Position numbers and translations under genes: made by a program | Notes under the pieces: model-generated | Databases searched by the model: none | What the model saw: the letters and a program-made list of their open reading frames with translations, nothing else | What the model was told of the DNA's origin: nothing | NCBI RefSeq assembly: GCF_015159595.1 | Contig: NZ_CP063304.1 | Coordinates: forward strand, 1,426,001 to 1,490,000 | Origin: Blautia liquoris | GTDB taxonomy: Bacteria > Bacillota > Clostridia > Lachnospirales > Lachnospiraceae | Direction of reading: 5' to 3' | DNA: 64,000 nt | In this document: one piece after another, positions 1 through 8,692 of the stretch | How the letters are laid out: every line of letters starts with the position of its first letter | Numbering within the stretch: position 1 is the stretch's first letter

Positions 1-54
1 GATACAGTGGGGTCTGTGATTGAGTACTTAAAGTCAAAAGGTATTGATGCGTAA
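1..54 (+). CDS. C-terminal end of an upstream gene, possibly acyl carrier protein
   Basis: An open frame enters from the left edge and ends with TAA at 52-54, giving 17 residues (DTVGSVIEYLKSKGIDA). The pattern TVG..(I/V)xYxK resembles the last helix of acyl carrier proteins. The fragment is too short to be sure. A Rho-independent terminator follows immediately, which supports a real gene end here. Confidence 0.4.
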   Translation, partial: DTVGSVIEYLKSKGIDA

Positions 55-63
55 AGTTTAGCA

Positions 64-97
64 GACGACCGGCCGAATAGGCTGGTTGTCCCTTTTT
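64..97 (+). terminator. Rho-independent terminator
   Basis: Stem GACGACCGGCC (64-74) pairs with GGCTGGTTGTC (80-90), with G-T wobbles, around a 5-base loop. A T-run follows at 93-97. It closes the upstream gene and separates it from the regulator at 113. Confidence 0.85.
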
Positions 98-112
98 AAG
101 TGAGGAATTTTT

Positions 113-733
113 ATGAAGGTTTCAATTTCACGCTATCAGCAAATCGCGGCAGATGTTGCCTCTAAGATTGCTGATGGATATTATAAAGAAGGAGAGAAAA
201 TCTATGCCCGCTCGTCTCTTGCGAGCCGTTATGGAGTATCCTCTGAGACAGCAAGGAGAGCCATCAACACACTGGCAGATATGAAGATCGTCGATGTGAC
301 TCGGGGCAGCGGTGTAATTATTGCCTCAAAACAGAGGGCAAAAGAATTCGTGAGCCGATTCCACTCAATCAATCAGATGGGGGAGCTGAAGGAGCATATA
401 CTGGATGGAATATCCAGACAGAATGCACTCAATGTTGAGATGAAAGAGATGGTAAATGAGCTCTTATATAAGACAGAGCGTTTTCAAAGTGTCAATCCGT
501 TCACTCCCTTTGAAATCGAAATCACAAAAGATGCAGTTTATATAGGAGAAAGTCTCTCGAGTATTCAGTTCTGGCATAATACGGCAGCTACAATCATTGC
601 GATCAAGCGAAATGATGAATTAATTCTTTCACCTGGACCTTACGCAGAGTTTCGTATCGAAGATATTGTCTATTATATAGGAGACAAGGACTGTGAGGAA
701 CGTGTCCAAAATTTCTTTTATTCAGAAAAATAA
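113..733 (+). CDS. busR: BusR-like GntR/RCK_C transcriptional repressor of betaine uptake
   Basis: 206 residues. Residues 1-75 form a GntR-type winged helix (RYGVSSETARRAINTLADM is the recognition region). A linker of about 80-125 follows, then residues 130-206 resemble an RCK_C (TrkA-C) domain. This architecture is that of BusR of streptococci and lactococci, a cyclic-di-AMP-dependent repressor of the BusA/OpuA betaine transporter. The gene sits directly upstream of an opuA operon in the same orientation, which fits that role. Start ATG at 113 is preceded by GAGG at 102-105. Ligand binding is inferred from the family and not visible in the sequence. Confidence 0.8.
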   Translation: MKVSISRYQQIAADVASKIADGYYKEGEKIYARSSLASRYGVSSETARRAINTLADMKIVDVTRGSGVIIASKQRAKEFVSRFHSINQMGELKEHILDGISRQNALNVEMKEMVNELLYKTERFQSVNPFTPFEIEITKDAVYIGESLSSIQFWHNTAATIIAIKRNDELILSPGPYAEFRIEDIVYYIGDKDCEERVQNFFYSEK

Positions 734-801
734 TTTTATCATAATTATAGTACTTATAACTAATACCATGCAATAACCGTTGGGGATTGATGAATATATC
801 A

Positions 802-848
802 ATTTTCAGCGGTATTTTTATATTATATTATAAATAATTGCTGAAAAT
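802..848. promoter_or_regulatory. Inverted repeat upstream of opuA promoter (candidate operator)
   Basis: ATTTTCAGC at 802-810 is perfectly complementary to GCTGAAAAT at 840-848. The second arm lies 18 bases before the -35 box. A smaller palindrome, ATTGAT..ATCAAT, lies just before at about 787-802. Between them the 734-1017 gap holds no gene. Position and symmetry suit a repressor site such as one for BusR; the assignment is inference. Confidence 0.45.
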
Positions 849-865
849 CCATCATTCTCGCCAGG

Positions 866-894
866 TTGACAAAAATAAGAGAAACTAATATAAT
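866..894 (+). promoter_or_regulatory. Sigma-A promoter of opuA operon
   Basis: TTGACA at 866-871 and TATAAT at 889-894 are separated by exactly 17 bases. This is a perfect consensus promoter, leaving a leader of about 115 bases before the ATG at 1018. Such a strong promoter implies control by repression. Confidence 0.85.
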
Positions 895-1017
895 TAACAA
901 GCAACACATAAAATATTATAAGTTGTTACTTTAAGTGCCGGTTCAAACCACAAAACACAAGATCGACATTACAATATTTCATTGGATTGCGGCTTATATA
1001 GATGAGAAGGAGATTTC

Positions 1018-2205
1018 ATGGATAAATTAGAGGTTAAGAATGTTTATAAGATATACGGTTCTTCCCCGAAACAGATGATTCCTTATCTGGAAAAGGGTGA
1101 AAACAAAAAAAGTATACTAAAAAAACACAAGCATAGCGTTGGCGTGAACAACGCTTCATTTCACGTAGGGGAGGGTGAGATTTTCGTGATTATGGGACTG
1201 TCTGGAAGTGGAAAATCCACACTGGTTCGATGTCTGAACAGACTGATCGAACCTACCAGTGGTGAAATCTACATAGACGGTGAAGATGTTGTCCATGCAG
1301 CGCCGGCGAAATTAAGAGAAATTCGGCGAAATAAAATAGCAATGGTATTTCAGAACTTTGCCCTCCTTCCGCACCGAAATGTTTTGGATAACGTGGCTTT
1401 TGGACTGGAAATACAAAATGTGGATGTGGAAGAACGCAGGAACAAAGCGATGGAAATGCTTGAAGTTGTCGGTCTGAAAGGCTATCAGGATTCTATGCCA
1501 AAAGAACTCTCAGGTGGTATGCAGCAGAGGGTCGGCCTTGCCAGAGCACTGGCGATTAATGCCGATATCTTGCTGATGGATGAGGCGTTTAGTGCACTGG
1601 ATCCCCTGATTCGAAATGAAATGCAAAATGAGCTGTTAAATATACAGGCAAAGATTCAAAAAACGATTGTGTTTATCACGCATGATCTCGACGAGGCATT
1701 AAAATTGGGAGATCGAATAGCGATCATGAAAGATGGAGATATTGTTCAGATTGGTACGCCGGAGGATATCCTTCACCACCCGGCCAATGACTACGTAAAA
1801 GAATTTACACATGGTGTTAATCGAAGCAAGGTGGTCACGGCGGAATCCATTATGCGCAATTCCGAATCCGCAATACTTGAAAAGGCGGGTCTTCGAACCG
1901 CTGCGAAAGTGATGAACAATCTAGGTATATCCAGTATCTTCGTCACAGACAAAAAGCATAAACTGTTGGGAATAGTGACCATAGACAAAGTATCAGAGTT
2001 GATGAAAAACAAAGAAACAAACCTAGAATCTGCTATTGACAGAGATATTCAGACTGTGCATTTGGATACTCTTGTAGATGATATTATACCTCTGTTTTTT
2101 GAGTCGAAATATCCGATTGGCGTGGTGGATGATGATGGTATACTAAAAGGAATCATATTTAAGTCTACTGTACTTGCGGGTATTTCAGGAAGGGAGGATG
2201 ATTAA
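1018..2205 (+). CDS. opuAA: Glycine betaine/proline ABC transporter ATPase with CBS domains (OpuAA/ProV type)
   Basis: 395 residues. Energises betaine import during osmotic stress. Walker A is GLSGSGKS (60-67), signature LSGGM (164-168) and Walker B ends in DE (188-189). The C-terminal 275-395 region is a CBS pair, typical of the OpuA/ProV class where it senses ionic strength or cyclic-di-AMP. The N-terminal extension before the core ATPase is also typical of ProV. Good AGGAG site before ATG 1018. First gene of the operon; its end abuts the permease. Substrate is inferred from family and from the binding protein at 3095. Confidence 0.93.
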   Translation: MDKLEVKNVYKIYGSSPKQMIPYLEKGENKKSILKKHKHSVGVNNASFHVGEGEIFVIMGLSGSGKSTLVRCLNRLIEPTSGEIYIDGEDVVHAAPAKLREIRRNKIAMVFQNFALLPHRNVLDNVAFGLEIQNVDVEERRNKAMEMLEVVGLKGYQDSMPKELSGGMQQRVGLARALAINADILLMDEAFSALDPLIRNEMQNELLNIQAKIQKTIVFITHDLDEALKLGDRIAIMKDGDIVQIGTPEDILHHPANDYVKEFTHGVNRSKVVTAESIMRNSESAILEKAGLRTAAKVMNNLGISSIFVTDKKHKLLGIVTIDKVSELMKNKETNLESAIDRDIQTVHLDTLVDDIIPLFFESKYPIGVVDDDGILKGIIFKSTVLAGISGREDD

Positions 2206-2206
2206 T

Positions 2207-3094
2207 ATGCCTATCGCTATGAAGATTCCAATTGGAGAAGGTGTTGAAAGAGGCGTTAACTGGCTGACGATTCACTGGGAAGGATTCTTTGATGGTCTGA
2301 AAAACGGATTAAACGCTATGATTGGCGGAATCAATAGTTTCCTGATCTGGATCCCATTCATTGTCTTTGTCCTGCTGATTCTGTTTCTTGCGTGGTGGGT
2401 CTCGGGGAAAGGTCTCGCCATCTTTGCAGGAATTGGTTTAGTTTTGGTTGAAAACCTGGGATTATGGTCTCAGACGATGGAGACATTAAGCCTTGTGCTG
2501 ACTGCAACATTAATTTCTCTGATCATCGGACTGCCGCTCGGCATATTAATGGCAAAAAGTAATATTGCAGACAAGATCCTGCGGCCGGTTCTGGATTTTA
2601 TGCAGACAATGCCGGCATTTGTTTATCTGATACCGGCTGTATATTTCTTTGATCTTGGATCTGTTCCCGGTGTTTTTGCGACGATCATATTTGCGATGCC
2701 CCCCGTCGTAAGACTTACCAATCTGGGAGTTCGCGGAGTTCCAAGAGATGTAGTGGAGGCCGCAAAATCTTTTGGGGCTACACCCTCGCAGCTTTTATTT
2801 AAAGTACAGATTCCCCTCGCGATACCAACTGTCATGGCAGGACTTAACCAGACAATCATGCTTTCCTTATCCATGGTCGTAATATCTGCAATGATCGGTG
2901 CGGAAGGACTGGGAAAGATTGTGTTAAAAGGTATTACACAGATGAAGATTGGACAGGGATTCGAGGGAGGGCTTGCCGTGGTAATCGTTGCCATGATTCT
3001 CGACAGAATCACACAGTGCTTTGGAAATATGAATAAAAAGTCTGGAAGTGTATTCGTAAAAGAGTACCGGAAAAAGAAAGCGAGGAGGAGTTAG
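2207..3094 (+). CDS. opuAB: Glycine betaine/proline ABC transporter permease (OpuAB/ProW type)
   Basis: 295 residues with several hydrophobic helices. An EAA-type cytoplasmic loop (VVEAAKSFGATPSQLLFKVQIP region) couples the permease to the ATPase. It is a permease only, with no fused binding domain, so the binding protein is separate. The ATG at 2207 was chosen because GGGAGG (2192-2197) lies 9 bases upstream and it starts one base after the opuAA stop; upstream in-frame TTG 2174 and ATG 2198 overlap opuAA or the ribosome site. Translational coupling with opuAA is likely. Confidence 0.92.
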   Translation: MPIAMKIPIGEGVERGVNWLTIHWEGFFDGLKNGLNAMIGGINSFLIWIPFIVFVLLILFLAWWVSGKGLAIFAGIGLVLVENLGLWSQTMETLSLVLTATLISLIIGLPLGILMAKSNIADKILRPVLDFMQTMPAFVYLIPAVYFFDLGSVPGVFATIIFAMPPVVRLTNLGVRGVPRDVVEAAKSFGATPSQLLFKVQIPLAIPTVMAGLNQTIMLSLSMVVISAMIGAEGLGKIVLKGITQMKIGQGFEGGLAVVIVAMILDRITQCFGNMNKKSGSVFVKEYRKKKARRS

Positions 3095-3961
3095 ATGTAT
3101 AAAAAAGCAATTGTGGCTATTTTGTCATGTTCGTTACTCCTGACTGGCTTATCGGGATGCGGTTCGAATCAAGAATCGGAGAATCAGAAAGATACAATTA
3201 AACTTGGATATGTCAACTGGACAGATACGGCCGCCATCACGAACCTGGCAGCGGCCGTATTACAGGAAAAAATGGGATATGATGTGGATATGGTAATGGC
3301 AGATATCGCACCTGTCTTAACATCTGTGTCAAGAGGAGGCACGGATGCCTATTTGAATGTGTGGCTTCCGGATACACATAAAGCTTATGTAGATAAATTC
3401 GGGGACGACATGATCGATCTGGGGACTCTTCATGAGAGTGCAAGAAATGGTTTTGTAGTTCCATCTTATGTTGAAGTTGACAGTATTGAGGAATTAAATG
3501 AAAATAAAGATGTATTTGGCGATCAGATCGTGGGTGTCGATGCCGGTGCTGGGATTATGACCGTTGCTGAACAGGTGGTTAAAGATTATGATCTTGATCT
3601 GCAGCTGATCACCGGAAGTGATGCGACGATGACGGCAGCTCTTAGCAAGGCAATTCAAAAAAAAGAGCCAATCGTTGTTACCGGATGGGCTCCGCATTGG
3701 ATGATGGCCAGATGGGATCTCAAATTTTTGGATGATCCAAAGGGAGCCTTTGGAGAGGCAGAATCAGCTCATAAGTATGTGAGAAAAGGTTTCGAGGAGG
3801 ATCAGCCGGAAGCAGCCCGTTTTATGAAGAAGTTTACGCTTTCCATTGATGATCTATCGGATATAATGGAGAAAATTGACAGCAGCAGCGAAGACGAGTA
3901 CGAAGTGGTAAAAGACTGGATGAATGACCACGAAGAACTCGTGGATTCATGGATAAAGTAG
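3095..3961 (+). CDS. opuAC: Glycine betaine-binding lipoprotein (OpuAC/ProX type)
   Basis: 288 residues. An N-terminal signal with lipobox LSGC (Cys22) predicts membrane anchoring outside the cell. The mature part is an OpuAC/ProX substrate-binding fold. Tryptophans at 42, 90, 198 (GWAP) and 202 could furnish the aromatic cage that binds quaternary ammonium groups. The ATG directly follows the permease stop and has an AGGAGG site inside the end of opuAB. Last gene of the operon; a terminator hairpin lies 13 bases downstream. Confidence 0.92.
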   Translation: MYKKAIVAILSCSLLLTGLSGCGSNQESENQKDTIKLGYVNWTDTAAITNLAAAVLQEKMGYDVDMVMADIAPVLTSVSRGGTDAYLNVWLPDTHKAYVDKFGDDMIDLGTLHESARNGFVVPSYVEVDSIEELNENKDVFGDQIVGVDAGAGIMTVAEQVVKDYDLDLQLITGSDATMTAALSKAIQKKEPIVVTGWAPHWMMARWDLKFLDDPKGAFGEAESAHKYVRKGFEEDQPEAARFMKKFTLSIDDLSDIMEKIDSSSEDEYEVVKDWMNDHEELVDSWIK

Positions 3962-3974
3962 TTAAGATAACATG

Positions 3975-4014
3975 AAGTGAGGTATAGCCTGATATATGGG
4001 AATACCTCACTTTT
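3975..4014. terminator. Terminator between opuAC and guaD
   Basis: AAGTGAGGTAT (3975-3985) pairs perfectly with ATACCTCACTT (4002-4012), with T's following on the plus strand. The genes on either side converge, so it may serve both directions, although the A-run for the minus strand is short. Confidence 0.75.
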
Positions 4015-4068
4015 AATCTCAGGAAAAATAAGTGCATGTTCCTAGATAAACTTTTTGTCAGAAGATAT

Positions 4069-5385
4069 CTATTTTTTTAGATATACTTCCTTTCCCTGTA
4101 TGTATTTTGCGTGAATTGTATCTTCGTTATGCCGCCACAAAACCCGCTGAAATCTGTCGGATACGCTGCGCAAGATGAAATCGGCGAGAGGTGCATCATC
4201 TAGGACTACCGCATCAAACTCATAATCCTTTTCGAAACTTCCGACATTTCCAAAGAATGTCCCGCCTCCTTTTGTTGCGAGATAGAAAGCGTTTGCGACG
4301 GTAAGAAACTGTTTCTTTGCGAAGGGATCCCCGTTTCTCTTGGTGTAAACCCAGCGGAGTTTGCTCGCCTGTATGGCGTCTGTCATAGCGCGCATGAGAC
4401 TCAAGTTACATCCGCCGGCCATATCCGTTCCCAATCCCACCTTGATTCCGGCACCGACCATGTCAAGGATCGGTGCAACGCCGCCTGCTGCGTTCATATT
4501 CGACTGCGGACAGTGAGCCACCATAACATTGCGTCGTGTCAGCAGTTCGAATTCGACATCAGTCGGATGTACGACATGAGCCATCAGCGAGGGTTCGCTG
4601 CTTCCAAGAAGGCCATATTGATCGTAAGCTTCACCATAGCAGGATATCTGTGGTTTCAGCTTTTTGACCCATTCAATTTCATCTAATCCTTCGGACAAAT
4701 GTGACTGTACGGGAAGATGGTACCAAACTGAAAGTTTTCCCAGTCCTTCCATACATTCATCCGTGCAAGTGGGAGTGTAGCGCGGTGTCAGGATTGGCTT
4801 TATCGCTCCATATCCGTTCATGGTTTCTTCAATCCAGCGTTTTGTTTCAGTGAGTGATTCTTTGGTTGTTTCCTGAAGTCCATATCTGGAATTTCGATCC
4901 ATATTCAGCTTTCCGACGTAGGCGGAGAAACCGGCATCTGCCATCTTTCTCATCAGAAGTTCTGTTGCCGGTCTGTGGATTGTTGCAAATACACATGCTC
5001 TTGTCGTTGTTGTGTTGGTGAGAAGATCGTCCACAAAACGTCCGTATGCCTTATCGGCATAAGTAAGATCGAAGTAACGACTTTCTTCGGGAAATGAATA
5101 GGTGTCAAACCAGGTTTCCCATTCGGAATCGGAATCCAAAAGCATCCCTATTCCACGGAAACCATATTGTGGCGCATGCAGGTGCATATCGCACATGCCG
5201 GGGATGATGAACTTGTCTTTGTAATCTATGACAGGAATACCTTCATATTCTTTTGGGAGTTCTTTAAAAACTCCCCTTGATTTTCGATTCTCACAAATCA
5301 CATACTCATTTTCATGATATTCAATCGTATTAAAGTCTGGTGTGCAGACGATAATTCCTTTCAATGCATATGCATCGTTTCCCAT
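4069..5385 (-). CDS. guaD: Guanine deaminase
   Basis: 438 residues of the amidohydrolase superfamily. Converts guanine to xanthine and ammonia in the cytoplasm. Zinc-ligand motif HLH (His68, His70) lies in the PGMCDMHLHAPQY segment characteristic of guanine deaminases. Further metal and catalytic positions are in HLSEG, the HVVH region and GTDMAGG. Length matches the family (about 430-450). It is the last gene of a run that starts with an AraC regulator and a full ECF transporter; gaps are 31 bases or less, so it is probably cotranscribed. This suggests that the transporter imports a purine base or derivative (inference). Confidence 0.88.
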   Translation of the reverse strand: MGNDAYALKGIIVCTPDFNTIEYHENEYVICENRKSRGVFKELPKEYEGIPVIDYKDKFIIPGMCDMHLHAPQYGFRGIGMLLDSDSEWETWFDTYSFPEESRYFDLTYADKAYGRFVDDLLTNTTTTRACVFATIHRPATELLMRKMADAGFSAYVGKLNMDRNSRYGLQETTKESLTETKRWIEETMNGYGAIKPILTPRYTPTCTDECMEGLGKLSVWYHLPVQSHLSEGLDEIEWVKKLKPQISCYGEAYDQYGLLGSSEPSLMAHVVHPTDVEFELLTRRNVMVAHCPQSNMNAAGGVAPILDMVGAGIKVGLGTDMAGGCNLSLMRAMTDAIQASKLRWVYTKRNGDPFAKKQFLTVANAFYLATKGGGTFFGNVGSFEKDYEFDAVVLDDAPLADFILRSVSDRFQRVLWRHNEDTIHAKYIQGKEVYLKK

Positions 5386-5416
5386 ATTTTTCCTTTCCTT
5401 TGTATATAAGATTATT

Positions 5417-6295
5417 TTACAGGTTCAGAAGATCTATCATTTCGCTTAATGTGAGGGGATCCTGCTGGTTTGGCCATAAGCCATAGTCCTCCCTGGCAGA
5501 TTCAGATACTTGCGTCATCTGGGGAACATGGATTCCAATCTGATGAAAGATATCTATTTTAGAGAAAACTTCTCGAGGGGTACCGTCGAGAAGTTTTTTT
5601 CCCTGATTTAAAACTATGATTCTGGTGGCATACTCTGCCAGCAGCTCGATTTCATGTTCAACCAAAAGAACCGTGATACCCTCGTTCTGATTCAGATCTT
5701 TCATCGTCTGAAAGATCTTCTTCGTTCCGTCAGGGTCCAGATTCGAGGTGGGTTCATCTAAGACAAGCAAAGCTGGATTCATAGCAAGAACAGAAGCGAT
5801 GGCAACTCTTTGCTGTTCGCCTCCCGAGAGCGTATAAGGAGAACGGCTTTTCATGGAATCAAGGTCCATAAGATGGAGTACTTTGTTTACTGTTTCGATG
5901 ATTTCTTCCTTTGGGAGTCCCAGATTTGCCGGGCCAAAAGCAAGTTCGTCAAATACTGTAAGCTGACTAAGCTGTGCTTCGGGATCGGGAAAGACCAGAC
6001 CGGATCTTTTTGCCAGACGGGCTGTCTGTGTGTTCCTGACATCTTCCCCCTCAATTCGTACATTCCCGGACAACTCACCGGTGAACGAATGTGGAATCAG
6101 TCCGTTACAAAGTCTGCATAAGGAGGTTTTACCGGAGTCATTGACACCGATAATGCCTATAAATTCTCCTCGATTTACTTTGAAGTCAATCTCTCTTAAG
6201 GCCGGAATTTCTGTATCCGCATATTTCCAGTTTACGTGGTCGAATTCGATCACAGTCTCGGATTCTTCCCTTTTTGCAGTAATGGTATCATTCAT
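5417..6295 (-). CDS. ECF transporter ATPase (EcfA-type) with altered Q-loop
   Basis: 292 residues. One of two ATPases powering the ECF-type vitamin/base importer. Walker A is GVNDSGKT (50-57), signature LSGGE with QQR following, Walker B LLVLDE, and H-loop VEHE. The Q-loop glutamine normally found in VFQ(N/D)P is replaced: the sequence reads VFPDPEAQ, with Pro103. Ribosome site GAGGAGG lies about 13 bases before the ATG. It follows ecfT by 27 bases. It would pair with the ATPase at 7122-8006. Confidence 0.9.
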   Translation of the reverse strand: MNDTITAKREESETVIEFDHVNWKYADTEIPALREIDFKVNRGEFIGIIGVNDSGKTSLCRLCNGLIPHSFTGELSGNVRIEGEDVRNTQTARLAKRSGLVFPDPEAQLSQLTVFDELAFGPANLGLPKEEIIETVNKVLHLMDLDSMKSRSPYTLSGGEQQRVAIASVLAMNPALLVLDEPTSNLDPDGTKKIFQTMKDLNQNEGITVLLVEHEIELLAEYATRIIVLNQGKKLLDGTPREVFSKIDIFHQIGIHVPQMTQVSESAREDYGLWPNQQDPLTLSEMIDLLNL

Positions 6296-6322
6296 AAGAT
6301 TTTAGTTTCCTCCTCTTTTCGA

Positions 6323-7174
6323 TTATATCTGTCTTGGAAACCATATATCACTCCAGCTTTTTACTGAATGAATCCAGTTAAGCCCTCCGTAGCGAACGCG
6401 AATCGTGATACATAAGATTAAAAGTATAGTTCCTGTGATGAGAATTGCCCAGTCTGCTTTTCTTATTTTAATATTGGATAAATCAGTCGGATTATTACTG
6501 TAGCCAAAAGCCCTGCTTTCGAGAGCCATCGACAACGTCTCCATGCGGTCCAGAGAACTGACAACAAGGGGAACGAACATTGGAAGAAGCCCTTTGAATT
6601 TGTCAGTGACAGTTTTTTCGGAAAGCCCCCTTGCTCTTTGCGCGGAGACTATGATAGATGCCTCTCTGGTGCTGATGGGAATCAGCTGAAGTGACATGGA
6701 GAGCATGAAACAGAACTTAAAGGGAATTCCAAGTTTTTGAAGACCACTCATCATCTCTGAGGGGGAAGTAGTGGTGATATAGAGCATGGCAGCTAGAATA
6801 ACAGTAGACATTCGAAACCAGAAGACAAGCCCCAGATAAAAACCTTCTATTGTATAAGCACCAAAATAGGGAATGTGAAGTTCATGTCCGAAAAACAGTG
6901 CAGGTGTTTTGCCGCCCGGATTAACAAATCCGTGTAAAACAATGAGAAAAATCATCATTACCAAAATCATTTTAAACATAAAGTTTTTAACGGTATAGCT
7001 TCCCGTAGATAGAAGATTTAGAGAAAGGGTCAAAAGAAAAAGGAGCATTGGTATCATCGGGTTATAGAATAAAAAGGATAAAACCGAGATGACAGCCAGG
7101 ATAAATAGTTTTATCCTGCTGTCACACCTGTGAAAGAATGAGTTCCCTGGTTTGTAAAGTGTCATAGCATCCAT
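6323..7174 (-). CDS. ecfT: ECF transporter transmembrane coupling protein (EcfT)
   Basis: About 283 residues with several hydrophobic helices and a cytoplasmic region holding the short Ala-Arg-Gly type motifs of EcfT. SAQRARGLSE and then ALESRAFGYS are visible; these helices contact the ATPases. The ATG at 7174 was chosen for its AGGAG site; a TTG one codon upstream is possible. The start overlaps the upstream ATPase by 53 bases, indicating coupled translation. It forms a module with the S component at 7997-8647. Confidence 0.9.
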   Translation of the reverse strand: MDAMTLYKPGNSFFHRCDSRIKLFILAVISVLSFLFYNPMIPMLLFLLTLSLNLLSTGSYTVKNFMFKMILVMMIFLIVLHGFVNPGGKTPALFFGHELHIPYFGAYTIEGFYLGLVFWFRMSTVILAAMLYITTTSPSEMMSGLQKLGIPFKFCFMLSMSLQLIPISTREASIIVSAQRARGLSEKTVTDKFKGLLPMFVPLVVSSLDRMETLSMALESRAFGYSNNPTDLSNIKIRKADWAILITGTILLILCITIRVRYGGLNWIHSVKSWSDIWFPRQI

Positions 7175-8006
7175 CAATTACCGCACTCCTTTCTGAAATC
7201 AATTGTGCCAGATGTTTGATATTTATTTCATTGTTTTGAATATTCATGCCTGACTTTTTTAAGGAGTTGGCAATCGCATAAATCTGTGGCGGTTGTATAT
7301 GAGCCTTGTTCATGACAGATTCATCCGTAAAAATCTGATCCGGGGTTCCTTCCTTGATAATTTCTCCATTTGCCATGACGATGACACGTTTTGCATATTC
7401 GGAAACGAAATTCATATCATGTGTTACGACTAAGACTGATTTTCCCTGCGATGCCATTTCCAGCATTAGTTCACCGAGGCTGCTTTTGCCGGGCTGATCC
7501 TGTCCGGTAGTCGGCTCATCCAGAATCAAAAGAGATGGATTCATGACGTAAACACTGGCGAGCGCGACAATTTTTTTCATTCCACTTCCAAGTGTCATCG
7601 GCTGTGATTTAGCGTATTCTGTGAGATGGAAACGCTCCATCACTTCTCTGGCTTTTAGAGCGATTTCTCTGTCATCTAGTTTCAGATTTTTAAGGCCGAA
7701 CTTGATTTCGTCTTTTACATTGGAACAAAACAGCTGGTAACTTGGATTCTGAAAGACATATCCGACATCTTTGGCCATTTCGCTGACTTTTTTTCTCGCT
7801 ATGTTGTGATCATTCACCAGTACGTTACCTTTTGTTGCTTTTAGCAGACCATTAAAATGCTTGGAAAGGGTAGTCTTACCGCTTCCATTTTGTCCTATGA
7901 TGGCTGTGATATCGTGTTTGTAAAGGGTAAGATTAATATTGTTTAAAGCTTTTATTCCTCCGGGATAACTATGACTGAGATGTTCTGTTTTCGCGATTAT
8001 TTCCAT
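7122..8006 (-). CDS. ECF transporter ATPase (EcfA-type) with altered ABC signature
   Basis: 294 residues. Walker A is GQNGSGKT (38-45), Q-loop VFQNP (Gln86), Walker B LLILDE (Asp163, Glu164) and H-loop VTHD. The ABC signature, normally LSGGQ, reads LGSGM (139-143). Its start overlaps the S component by 10 bases. Its departure from consensus and that of the ATPase at 5417 would fall in the same composite ATP site of the heterodimer (see findings). Confidence 0.9.
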   Translation of the reverse strand: MEIIAKTEHLSHSYPGGIKALNNINLTLYKHDITAIIGQNGSGKTTLSKHFNGLLKATKGNVLVNDHNIARKKVSEMAKDVGYVFQNPSYQLFCSNVKDEIKFGLKNLKLDDREIALKAREVMERFHLTEYAKSQPMTLGSGMKKIVALASVYVMNPSLLILDEPTTGQDQPGKSSLGELMLEMASQGKSVLVVTHDMNFVSEYAKRVIVMANGEIIKEGTPDQIFTDESVMNKAHIQPPQIYAIANSLKKSGMNIQNNEINIKHLAQLISERSAVIDGCYDTLQTRELILSQV

Positions 8007-8647
8007 GTGGTCGGTCCTTTCCGGGCGATGTCATATTGTTTTAGATCATCTTTGTCCACTTTGCCCTTGAAAGGAGTACAGATTCGGAATTTTTCCGGAA
8101 GAGCTCGGAAGATGAACATCAATATGATGACAAGAACTGTTTTGTCTAGAAATCCGGTGATAAGTTCACTGATGAAAGAAGCCGCAAAGACACTGTCCGA
8201 TGCCTTCATGACGACGGCATGCATGATATCAAGACCATTTCCGGCGAAACCGCCATATATATAGGTATATATGAAAGCACTTGCCAGACATGCCGGCGGC
8301 TGGATGATAACAAGAGTGGCAAGTAATCCGGGCCAGCTTCTGGTAATACCATATCTGGCGGAGTATCCGAGAATGAGTGCGATGATGGAAGTTGGAAGAA
8401 ATGTCACGATCTGAATTGGACCCATTGTAAGTGCGGTTACACAAGCGTTTAGAATGGAACATAGAACACCGAGCCAGGGACCTCCTATGAAAGTGACAAG
8501 CATTGTACCGCCGGAATCCAGAAACAGCGGAACTCCGAGGAGTTGCCGCAGCAAAGAGCCGGCAAAGTTAATGGCAACCCCTGTCGGAAGCAGTGCGGCG
8601 ATGTAAGCAGGCTTTAATACAGGCATAGATACTTTCTCAATTTTCAT
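7997..8647 (-). CDS. ECF transporter substrate-binding S component
   Basis: 216 residues, about six hydrophobic helices, with a basic cytoplasmic tail. The segment LFLDSGGTMLVTF followed by GPWLGVL is typical of small ECF S proteins with a conserved LDS.GT motif. The substrate is not known. The downstream guanine deaminase makes a purine or purine-like compound a reasonable guess. Good GGAGG site before the ATG at 8647. It lies 45 bases after the AraC gene with no obvious terminator between them. Confidence 0.8.
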   Translation of the reverse strand: MKIEKVSMPVLKPAYIAALLPTGVAINFAGSLLRQLLGVPLFLDSGGTMLVTFIGGPWLGVLCSILNACVTALTMGPIQIVTFLPTSIIALILGYSARYGITRSWPGLLATLVIIQPPACLASAFIYTYIYGGFAGNGLDIMHAVVMKASDSVFAASFISELITGFLDKTVLVIILMFIFRALPEKFRICTPFKGKVDKDDLKQYDIARKGPTTWK

Positions 8648-8692
8648 GTAATAATCCTCCTTGTAATGGAAAAGTGGGAGCGCGATACCTCG

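Noticed and set aside
935-955. T-arm-like GGTTCAAACC sequence suggesting a tRNA
   Set aside because: No matching acceptor, D or anticodon arms around it.
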